DNA of 23,787 nt, from positions 1-23,787 of the forward strand of contig CAYIYO010000029.1 in assembly GCA_964367715.1 (NCBI GenBank). The letters run 5' to 3'. Position numbers and translations under genes: made by a program. Shown here one piece after another: positions 14,105 to 21,193 of the stretch. The DNA is from CAYIYO01 sp964367715. GTDB taxonomy: Bacteria; Chlamydiota; Chlamydiia; Chlamydiales; Criblamydiaceae. Below the pieces are notes generated by a model. It made no database searches and was not told the DNA's origin. It saw only the letters and a program-made list of their open reading frames with translations. The number at the start of each line of letters is the position of its first letter. Positions within the stretch are counted from its first letter, which is position 1.

Positions 14105-17100
14105 TTATGTCATGTAAGACAGTTGCGGGGTTTGGGATTCCCTCCATGCCCTTTCAAAATGTTCGTTTTTTAATTGTTGTTCGGGATCTTGTAGAGAGAG
14201 CGTGAATGCTCGACGGCAAAGAGTCTTTATTTCGTTGCAGCTTTTTCCTTCTGTGTAACAAAGAATTTCTTCAACGTCTAATACGCATCCTTCTTGCAGA
14301 AGTTCTTTAAGAGCAGATTCAAGAACCCCTCTTCTTTGTTCAGATGTAGAGAGGGATAAATAAAGGGTTCCCTCCTTTTTTTGACGCAAAGGATCGTTTT
14401 CTCCGATATAGCCTTTATGCGAGAGCGTTCCGATGATGAATAGATTTTCTAGTGGGTTGTCCGCCCCTAGATAGAGCCCTTCGGCGCTTTTTACGAACGC
14501 ATCAATAATGGTTGAAGGATCGTAGGGCATTGTTTGTTCTGTAAAAAACTGATCGATCTCTTCTATTACTAGAACAAAAGGAGGGGCGTCGTCTTCTAAA
14601 TCCGCACTCTTTCCCCAAAAACCATCTAATATATTTTTTATTTCATTCCATGATCCTACAGGATTTTTATCTAGGCGTGGGTCTTTTGAGTAGTAGTGAA
14701 AATGATCGGAAGGGCAATAAAGAAGGGATTCAAATGCTTTTGCTAAAGAGGTTTTTCCAGAACCTGCCGTACCGTGGATAAGGAGTCCTTTTTGCATCGG
14801 CAGATTTAGCTTTTTCAATTGTTGCCGATGAATATTGGAAGACAAAATTGTGCGGTCGATCTCTTGGATTGTCTCTTCACTAAAGCCCACTAGACCGTGT
14901 TGTTCGGCGAGGTAAGTGCGTGTTGTTAGAGGGGGTTGTTTGCTCGGGGAAAGAACCGTTACTTTCCTTTTTCTAGAATTTGCAAGGGAATGGTAGGCTT
15001 TTTCAAAATCGGGCATCGTTAATTTAGAAAGAGGGTGTCCTTTAATGTCTTCCGGTGGAATGCCTGCTTCATTAAGACGGGCCAGAGAATAAGAAAAGGC
15101 CAAGCGCACGATTCCTTCGATGAAGGCCCCGCTATGCCCTAAGGCCATTTCTGCTAACTGATCGATATCAATGCTCTCGTCTATGATTCCGTTATCTTTC
15201 ATTTCACGCATATGAATATTAAAAATTTCTTTTATTCCTTCCTTATTCGGATTTCCCATGGTGATGGTAGGAGATAGACGACCGGGACGTATGACGGCTT
15301 CATCGATCATGTCGGGTTTATTGGTGATGCCGATAACGATGACATTATTGAGAGAGTCTATTCCATCAATCTCACTTAAAAATGTTGTTGTAACACCACT
15401 TTTCCAATTAGCATCGCTATCTTGGCGCTTACTAAATACATTTTCGCACTCATCGATGGCGATAAGAAAAAGAGGACTTTTCAAACCTAAATCTCTTTGG
15501 GCTATACGGGCTGATTCAAAGAGTGCTCGTACCCTTTTTTCTGACTCTCCGATGTACTTGTTCCATATGCTCGCTCCTACAACAAATTTTAAACGGTCTC
15601 CTGTGCATCCTAACAAAGTTCCTAACGCTTCAATTAATCGTGTCTTTCCTGTTCCTGGGGGACCCGCAAGGAGAAATCCTTTGTTGGCTTTTTGTCCATT
15701 TGCTTGTCCCCATGCGCTGTATTGTTGACGTGGAAGAATGATTTCGTTGTAGATTTTTTGCGTCTGTTCGCTTAACCCTCCTATCCTCTGCATCGACAAG
15801 AATTTTTTAAAATCTTCGTAAGAATAGGAAAGAGGTGACTCAAAATTTGTAATGGAGGAAGGCCCATTTGGGATGACGTTGAATTCAAATATTGTTTGTT
15901 CATTATACTCATACAAGGCTCCATAAAAACCTGTCGGTTGTGTTTCGGCAGCCACTTCAACTTTGTCTACAGTAAAGCCTATCGTATTATTACCGGTGAT
16001 GGTGCCAACTTCTTTTTTTTCTACAAATTGTTTTGGAACAAGACCAAAAAATAGTTGTCTAAAAAATTTATCGTCATATTTAATTGTGTCGGTCGTCTGA
16101 TAAACTTTTACGACCACTTTCCTTGCTAAATAAATAAGAGGAGAGTCGACAAGAGTAAGGTCTATTCCTGATTTCACTTTAAAGAGAACCCGTGTTGTGC
16201 TGTCGATTTGCCACAAATTTTTTAATACTCCCTCTTTTAAAGTCTGTGTGGTCCATACACTGACTACTTTTAATAAAAGTTTTTGCCCGGTTTCTAACGT
16301 GAGGTTAAAAAGACCTTTTTCTACAATCAATCGCCCTTCTTCTTTGATTTGCTTTTCAAGAGAAGAAACATCCACAACATTTTCTCCATTTACAAATGAT
16401 TCAAAATCATTAATTTCTATCGTTGCTTGTTCTGCAACAATTCTATCTTTTTCTCCTTTTGTAAAAACAAGGTGTTCATTTGCTTTCAATTGAATTTCAT
16501 GAGAAGGGTCTAATTTTACGGCTTTGTGATACTTGAATTTTTTAGGATATTTACCTTTAAGTTCTACCGAGCTAAGGCCTAAAGTATATTCCCAATCGCC
16601 GCCGCCCCCCAGATTTAGGGTGATTTTAGTTTGATAATAAATTAACTTTTCTTGGCATAACTGTCGTATGAGCAATTGAATTTCTTCTAAGGAAACATGC
16701 AGAGGAAGGTGAGTCCCACTGATGGGCCACTCTTTATTGATCGTGTTCGAAGAAATATCAACAGACACTTTTTTTTTCATGTTAATCACTTCTTTCACTT
16801 CAAAACATAGTCTCTTAATCCACTCGGGAGGGTATTCTTGAAAGATATGAATATTTTGAATAAAGTACTGAACAGAAAAATTCAATTCGGTTTTCTCAGT
16901 GATTTTTCCTCGCGAAACGTTAGTCGGTTGCGTTTCATCAGCTGAAAATTTTGAACTTATCATTTTTAATTCTAATGAACCAAAACGAGGATTTTCGAGA
17001 TAGATTTGTTGGCTTTGCATTAGATAATGGGTGTTGTAGTGGCGGAGGAATTCTTCTTTTAATTCCTCTACATTGATCCAAAGTGGATCATCTAAGAGAC

Positions 17101-17512
17101 CTCGTCGTGGTAAGGATTCGTAAGGTGCTAGCTCTATCCATATTTCTTCAAATGCAGGAATTGCTTCTAGCGCTTCGTCTATTCGATAGACGATCAATTC
17201 GCATCCTCCTCGACAAATCGATTCGTTGCGTTCTTCTCGTTGAAAAGCGTTAATTGTGATTAAATTGCCTGAGAGATGCGGATTTATTTCTACAGGATAA
17301 ATCCAGTTATTTATTTTCACATAGTGTGGGGTATCGTTGTCTTTATCTGGAAAAAGTGCATTAAAAAGTTGCGGAGATACTTGAACTGCATTTTTTTTTA
17401 GATGGTCCTTACTATTATCGATAATTCTTTGAACCGGTATGCCGTAAGAGCTGGAAAAAGTAGGTGATCGATTTGAGGATTGAGTTACGGAAGATAGACT
17501 CATCGTGGCCAC
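14105..17512 (-). CDS. NSF/Cdc48-like double AAA+ ATPase with long N-terminal region
   Basis: 1135 residues with two AAA+ modules. D1 (about 575-845) has Walker A GPPGTGKT (617-624), NKYIGESEKRVRALFESA (651-668), Walker B LIAIDE (683-688), the stretch FLSEIDGIDSLNNVIVIGITN, and RPGR with both arginine-finger positions (Arg742, Arg745). This reads closer to the first ATPase domain of eukaryotic NSF (NKYVGESE, SKIDGVEQLNN, DEALLRPGRLE) than to FtsH or ClpB. D2 (about 875-1125) has Walker A GTAGSGKT (914-921), but Walker B is VLVIEE with Glu984 in place of Asp. Residues 40-190 follow the pattern of the NSF N-domain, and 205-370 and 380-530 may be divergent copies of it. No signal peptide is seen. 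The start is GTG 17512 or ATG 17503; AAAGGA is too close to the first and slightly far from the second. Possible role: remodelling host or bacterial protein complexes. The 164-bp palindrome lies upstream. Confidence 0.88.
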   Translation of the reverse strand: MATMSLSSVTQSSNRSPTFSSSYGIPVQRIIDNSKDHLKKNAVQVSPQLFNALFPDKDNDTPHYVKINNWIYPVEINPHLSGNLITINAFQREERNESICRGGCELIVYRIDEALEAIPAFEEIWIELAPYESLPRRGLLDDPLWINVEELKEEFLRHYNTHYLMQSQQIYLENPRFGSLELKMISSKFSADETQPTNVSRGKITEKTELNFSVQYFIQNIHIFQEYPPEWIKRLCFEVKEVINMKKKVSVDISSNTINKEWPISGTHLPLHVSLEEIQLLIRQLCQEKLIYYQTKITLNLGGGGDWEYTLGLSSVELKGKYPKKFKYHKAVKLDPSHEIQLKANEHLVFTKGEKDRIVAEQATIEINDFESFVNGENVVDVSSLEKQIKEEGRLIVEKGLFNLTLETGQKLLLKVVSVWTTQTLKEGVLKNLWQIDSTTRVLFKVKSGIDLTLVDSPLIYLARKVVVKVYQTTDTIKYDDKFFRQLFFGLVPKQFVEKKEVGTITGNNTIGFTVDKVEVAAETQPTGFYGALYEYNEQTIFEFNVIPNGPSSITNFESPLSYSYEDFKKFLSMQRIGGLSEQTQKIYNEIILPRQQYSAWGQANGQKANKGFLLAGPPGTGKTRLIEALGTLLGCTGDRLKFVVGASIWNKYIGESEKRVRALFESARIAQRDLGLKSPLFLIAIDECENVFSKRQDSDANWKSGVTTTFLSEIDGIDSLNNVIVIGITNKPDMIDEAVIRPGRLSPTITMGNPNKEGIKEIFNIHMREMKDNGIIDESIDIDQLAEMALGHSGAFIEGIVRLAFSYSLARLNEAGIPPEDIKGHPLSKLTMPDFEKAYHSLANSRKRKVTVLSPSKQPPLTTRTYLAEQHGLVGFSEETIQEIDRTILSSNIHRQQLKKLNLPMQKGLLIHGTAGSGKTSLAKAFESLLYCPSDHFHYYSKDPRLDKNPVGSWNEIKNILDGFWGKSADLEDDAPPFVLVIEEIDQFFTEQTMPYDPSTIIDAFVKSAEGLYLGADNPLENLFIIGTLSHKGYIGENDPLRQKKEGTLYLSLSTSEQRRGVLESALKELLQEGCVLDVEEILCYTEGKSCNEIKTLCRRAFTLSLQDPEQQLKNEHFERAWRESQTPQLSYMT

Positions 17513-17561
17513 GTGTCCTTTCTTTATTTGCCTTTGCGCCTATAAAATATAAAAGAAGGTA

Positions 17562-17725
17562 TATACCGCTCGTGATTCAAAATTTGGTTTTTCGGCTGCG
17601 TCAAAGCCCCGCGGTTGGCGCATCGTAAGTGGGTTCATATTGTTAATATTGACCCACTTACGATGTGCCAACCGCGGGAGCTTTCACGCGGCCCAAAAAT
17701 CAAATTTTGAACCACGAACGGTATA
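17562..17725. repeat. 164-bp near-complete palindromic element, copy 2
   Basis: Same length, same TATAC/GTATA ends and same inner blocks as 7801-7964. The inner stem is GCGGTTGGCGCATCGTAAGT against its complement with one G-U-type pair. Outer arms around TTCAAAATTTG also pair. It sits upstream of the NSF-like gene and downstream of the patatin gene. By hand count about two thirds of positions match copy 1, with no gaps. Confidence 0.9.
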
Positions 17726-17766
17726 ATGATAAGGTAAACTTTTAGCAAGAAGATTGCAAACAACAA

Positions 17767-18690
17767 TCAAAATTTTGATATCGAAGAAATATTTTTTTCT
17801 TTGATCGCTTCAAAGATGGCTGGAAGGGCTTCTATAGCGGCTTGCTTTCCTGCTTGGTATAAGGTGGCATTGCATTCGTCATCGAAAATACCCGCTTGCC
17901 CGACGTCTGGACGAATGGTAATATCCGCCCCTAATCCGCATAGGCGGGAATGCTCTTGATGGCTAATTTCAGCGCTGCGTTTTGCGATATCGAAGAGATG
18001 TCCGGGACTATCGTATCCATCTAATGGACTGCTAATATCGACAGCGATGATCAGATCGGGATTAAATAGTTTTGCAACACTGACAGGGATCGGATCGATC
18101 ACTCCCCCATCGACAAGGATGCGCCCATTGTAGCGGACCGGGCACATGCAGAAAGGAATAGCGCAGGAGGCGTGGATAGTGGGGGCGATTGGACCGCTGG
18201 CAAAGCAAACTTTTTCTCCCTTACAGAGGTCTGTGGCAACAACAACGAGAGGGATTTTTAGTTCTTCAAATGTTTTGCTTGCGAGAGTTGTGTTGATGAA
18301 GTCGATGAAGGGGCCGCGGTGCATGAAGCCGTAGCGGCAACGCCACCAGCATAATTCGAGGAAGTCGTGACGTTTGCGGTGCAGGGTCATCGCCATGATG
18401 GATTCTGCTTGAGGGTTGTCGGCGTAGAGCGCACCAATGACGCTACCGGCGCTGCAGCCGACGATAAGGTCTATTTGGATGTGAGCGCGTTCCAGTTCTT
18501 CTAGCACTCCGACGTGGGCCATGCCACGGGCGCCGCCCGAGCCGAGGACAAGAGCGATGCGGACAGGACGAAGAGGGAGTTCGGAGCAGGAGAGCATTTC
18601 GGGTTCTTCGTCTATCCAGCAGATGGGCTGGCCGCAGCTAGAGAGGCAGAGAGAGAGCATTAAAAGCTTCATACCGAATATAATGCGCAT
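17767..18690 (-). CDS. Patatin-like phospholipase, probable lipoprotein
   Basis: A 307-residue RssA/NTE-type patatin-fold serine esterase that would release fatty acids from phospholipids or related esters. The oxyanion loop GSGGARG (50-56), nucleophile elbow GCSAG with Ser80 (78-82) and DGG with Asp194 complete the Ser-Asp dyad. The N-terminus has a basic-hydrophobic signal ending in the lipobox LSSC (Cys19), so the mature protein is probably lipidated and held in the cell envelope. The ATG at 18690-18688 has AAAAAGG eight bases upstream; an internal ATG at 18672 would still keep the lipobox. The catalytic residues are all present, so it should be active. Host-lipid remodelling is possible but not shown. 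Confidence 0.92.
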   Translation of the reverse strand: MRIIFGMKLLMLSLCLSSCGQPICWIDEEPEMLSCSELPLRPVRIALVLGSGGARGMAHVGVLEELERAHIQIDLIVGCSAGSVIGALYADNPQAESIMAMTLHRKRHDFLELCWWRCRYGFMHRGPFIDFINTTLASKTFEELKIPLVVVATDLCKGEKVCFASGPIAPTIHASCAIPFCMCPVRYNGRILVDGGVIDPIPVSVAKLFNPDLIIAVDISSPLDGYDSPGHLFDIAKRSAEISHQEHSRLCGLGADITIRPDVGQAGIFDDECNATLYQAGKQAAIEALPAIFEAIKEKNISSISKF

Positions 18691-18781
18691 AAAAAAAACC
18701 TTTTTACTTTTCGACTATAGCGGATGACGGAAAATTTTTCCTCTCTAAATAAAAAATAAAATATTTATTTACTAAGACAAA

Positions 18782-18822
18782 GCCTCCTGATATATGTGAA
18801 TTTATACCCACACATAGGAGGC
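18782..18822 (+). promoter_or_regulatory. Leader hairpin masking the SD of the histone gene
   Basis: GCCTCCT (18782-18788) plus ATGTG (18794-18798) pair with CACAT plus AGGAGGC (18811-18822), a 12-bp stem with a five-base bulge. The right arm contains the whole AGGAGG SD (18816-18821). It matters only if the transcript starts upstream of about 18782; a weak promoter (TTTACT 18768, TATATG 18791) would start inside the loop and avoid it. Confidence 0.6.
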
Positions 18823-18825
18823 GTT

Positions 18826-19014
18826 ATGGCAGAGACACTTGTAGTTGTCAGTAAAATTAAGAAACATATCAAAGAAAAAGCTGATATGAACACTTCTTCA
18901 TCCGTTATGGAAAGACTTACTCAACTTGTTGAGCGTGAGTGTGAAAAGGCGATTGAGAATGCAAGACGAGATAATCGTAAGACAGTGATGGATCGTGATT
19001 TTCATTTTAACTAA
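18826..19014 (+). CDS. Bacterial histone-fold protein (archaeal-histone/HMf-like single domain)
   Basis: A 62-residue protein whose whole length matches the small bacterial histones related to archaeal HMf (also annotated as NFYB/HAP3 or DUF1931-like). It reads AETLVVVSKIKKHIKEK (helix 1), MNTSSSVMERLTQLVERECEKAIENARR (long helix 2), and DNRKTVMDRDF (loop and helix 3 start). The N(x)RKTVxxxDF end is the conserved family mark. Such proteins bind DNA as dimers; the Bdellovibrio homologue is known to coat DNA. Here it is likely cytosolic and nucleoid-associated. I choose ATG 18826, four bases after a perfect AGGAGG, over the ATG at 18796 that would precede the SD. The next gene starts 15 bases after the stop, so the two are probably co-transcribed. 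Confidence 0.88.
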   Translation: MAETLVVVSKIKKHIKEKADMNTSSSVMERLTQLVERECEKAIENARRDNRKTVMDRDFHFN

Positions 19015-19029
19015 CGAAGGGGGGGTAGA

Positions 19030-19560
19030 ATGAGAGAAACAATCATAAAAAACAGTGGGTTATTTCTATTTGAAAGCCTGTTGTTAATTGTATTAGGGAT
19101 TTTTGCTGTGGCGATTCCCCAACTTTTCACGTTGAGCATCGAGCTCTTAATCGGTTCACTGTTCGTTTTAAGTGGGCTGGTCCAGGGATTTCGTGTGTTA
19201 AAAAGTGGATTTATCGAAGGGTTTTGGCCTGGATTTATTGCGGCGATCCTTTCGATTGTGATCGGCGTGTATTTATTGGCGTATCCTGTGAATGGAATTA
19301 TTGCGTTAACGTTATTGTTGGCGATTTTCTTTTTGTTTCAGGGTGTGGCGCAGATTGTAATGGGATTCAACATCAGATCGACACCGGGATCAACCTGGTT
19401 AATCTTTAGTGGAATCATCACTTTAGTGTTGTCGTATTTGATCTGGAGCGGACTTCCTGGAACTGCTGCTTGGGTGATTGGATTACTCGTCGGTATTAAT
19501 TTATTGGTGACTGGATTTTCTTTATTCTTTATGTGGGCAGGGGCTCGTAAGTCACATTGA
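19030..19560 (+). CDS. HdeD/DUF308-family membrane protein
   Basis: A 176-residue protein with six hydrophobic helices arranged as three similar pairs, matching the DUF308 (PF03729) repeat seen in the E. coli acid-resistance protein HdeD. Recognisable stretches are LFESLLLIVLGIFAVAIPQL, VLSGLVQGFRVLKSG, GFIAAILSIVIGVYLLAYP, LFQGVAQIVMGF and LPGTAAWVIGLLVGINLLVTG. The ATG at 19030 follows a G-rich SD (AAGGGGGG) by four bases. It is likely in the inner membrane and co-transcribed with the histone-like gene, ending at a terminator at 19574. In E. coli HdeD contributes to acid resistance at high cell density; whether that applies here is unknown. Confidence 0.92.
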   Translation: MRETIIKNSGLFLFESLLLIVLGIFAVAIPQLFTLSIELLIGSLFVLSGLVQGFRVLKSGFIEGFWPGFIAAILSIVIGVYLLAYPVNGIIALTLLLAIFFLFQGVAQIVMGFNIRSTPGSTWLIFSGIITLVLSYLIWSGLPGTAAWVIGLLVGINLLVTGFSLFFMWAGARKSH

Positions 19561-19573
19561 GTGGATTTCTCTT

Positions 19574-19611
19574 GAGGCTGTGAAAACTCCAAATTTTCCA
19601 GCCTTATTTTT
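19574..19611 (+). terminator. Probable intrinsic terminator after the histone-HdeD pair
   Basis: Imperfect stem AGGCT-GTG-AAAA / TTTT-CC-AGCCT, followed by TATTTTTT. Confidence 0.75.
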
Positions 19612-21101
19612 TACCCCTCAGTGGGAGTATATTCTTCTATTAGAGTTGAGTCTTCGTGAAGTTCTGGATAGGTTCCTTTTACGATATTATTTACCCAGCG
19701 ATAGATATCGTTTGCTTTGATGTGCAGACGCATTTTGTGCATGCGTTCGCGCCTTTCTGTAGCGGGCATTTTTAAAGCAGTGTAGATGGCATTTCCGAGG
19801 CCAACGACGTCGTAGGGATTGATCAAGAGTGCGAACTCTTTTAGTTGTGTCGCCGCGCCGGCAAATTCGCTGAGGACAAGGACTCCTGTTTCGTCGATGT
19901 TTGCTGCGCAGTATTCTTTGGAGACAAGATTCATTCCATCTTTCACAGGCGTCACTAGAGCGACATCGGCAAGACGATAATATGCCAACAGTTCTTCGTT
20001 AGAGAGAGAATGGAACATGTAGTGGATGGGAACCCAACCGGATTTCGTGAAACGACTATTGATTTCGCCAACGAGACGATCGATTTGATCTTTTAATAAG
20101 TCATATTCTTTGATTCCTGTTCGACTTGGAACAACAACCTGGACAAAGCGGACCTTTTCGTGCATTTCTGGATGATGTTCTAGAAAGTAAGCAATTCCAT
20201 TTAGACGATAAGGGATCCCTTTTGTGTAGTCGAGACGGTCGACACTGAAGACGATCTTCAATGGACCCTTTGTACGTACTATTTCTTCTACAGCTTTCGT
20301 CACAGCAGGAATGGCGGCCGTTTTGGCAAATTGTTGGTAGTCGATACTGATCGGATAGGCCCCGACACGCACCTCTCGCCCCCCGACTTGTAGTAGCGTC
20401 TGATTGCGCCAGCTCCCTACTTTTATCTCTTTTAAAAGCGCACGGACACATTGAATAAAATTTCGTTGGTCGCGAAGTGTTTGGAATCCGATAAAGTCGT
20501 ATTCGAGGAGACTGCGTAGAATTTCAAATCTCCATGGAATCTTTAAAAAGATATCAAGAGGGGCAAAAGGGATATGCAGAAAAAAGGCGAGCTTAGAGTG
20601 GAATCCTACCTGACGAAGATCTTTTGCGAGTAAGATGAGGTGATAGTCTTGGATCCATACAAAGTCGTCTGGTTTGACAAGAGAAAGGACATGTGTGGCA
20701 AATTTCTCATTTACGCGTTTATATCCTTCCCAAAAGGCGGGAGAGAAGTTGCATTGAAATTGTAGATCATGAAAAAGGGGCCAGATGATTTCGTTGGAGA
20801 ATCCTTCGTAGTAATTTGACACTTCTTCCTTTGTTAAAGGAACTTGATGAAGGGAGAATCCTACCTCTTTCTGAAAAGTATCGATAAGAGCGTCTATTTT
20901 GCTATTTTCGTAGGTTGTTGCGCCCGACCATCCGATCCATAATCCTTTTTTATTTCTAAGAAGCGGAGAAAGAGCGGTGATCAGTCCGCCAGAAGAGGGG
21001 CTGATTTGAGGATGCTCTTCGTCTCCATGGATAGAAATGGGAAGGCGGTTAGAGACGACGACGAGCCGCTGAAAATTTGAAAGGTCGAGTTCATCTTGCA
21101 T
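19611..21101 (-). CDS. otsA: Alpha,alpha-trehalose-6-phosphate synthase (UDP-forming)
   Basis: A 496-residue GT20 retaining glucosyltransferase that joins UDP-glucose and glucose-6-phosphate to give trehalose-6-phosphate. The active-site set is complete: SNRLPIS with Arg19, SSGGLITAL (36-44), WIGWSG (55-60), WIQDYHL with Asp152, FLHIPFA with His176, VDRLDYTKG with Arg289 and Lys294 (287-295), and VKDGMNLVSKEY with Asp388 and Glu396. I choose ATG 21101-21099, since AAGG sits eight bases upstream; a GTG at 21110 would overlap that SD. No trehalose-phosphatase domain is fused to it and no otsB is in the window. With the GH15 enzyme it suggests trehalose or storage-sugar turnover. Its stop codon lies at the end of the convergent operon's terminator. 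Confidence 0.97.
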   Translation of the reverse strand: MQDELDLSNFQRLVVVSNRLPISIHGDEEHPQISPSSGGLITALSPLLRNKKGLWIGWSGATTYENSKIDALIDTFQKEVGFSLHQVPLTKEEVSNYYEGFSNEIIWPLFHDLQFQCNFSPAFWEGYKRVNEKFATHVLSLVKPDDFVWIQDYHLILLAKDLRQVGFHSKLAFFLHIPFAPLDIFLKIPWRFEILRSLLEYDFIGFQTLRDQRNFIQCVRALLKEIKVGSWRNQTLLQVGGREVRVGAYPISIDYQQFAKTAAIPAVTKAVEEIVRTKGPLKIVFSVDRLDYTKGIPYRLNGIAYFLEHHPEMHEKVRFVQVVVPSRTGIKEYDLLKDQIDRLVGEINSRFTKSGWVPIHYMFHSLSNEELLAYYRLADVALVTPVKDGMNLVSKEYCAANIDETGVLVLSEFAGAATQLKEFALLINPYDVVGLGNAIYTALKMPATERRERMHKMRLHIKANDIYRWVNNIVKGTYPELHEDSTLIEEYTPTEG

Positions 21102-21193
21102 ATTTGTCACCTTACAAGATTAAATTTATTATTTACATTATTTTCACTTACATTTGAATTGTTTCTTTATTACTATTTATCAAAACACTCTAA

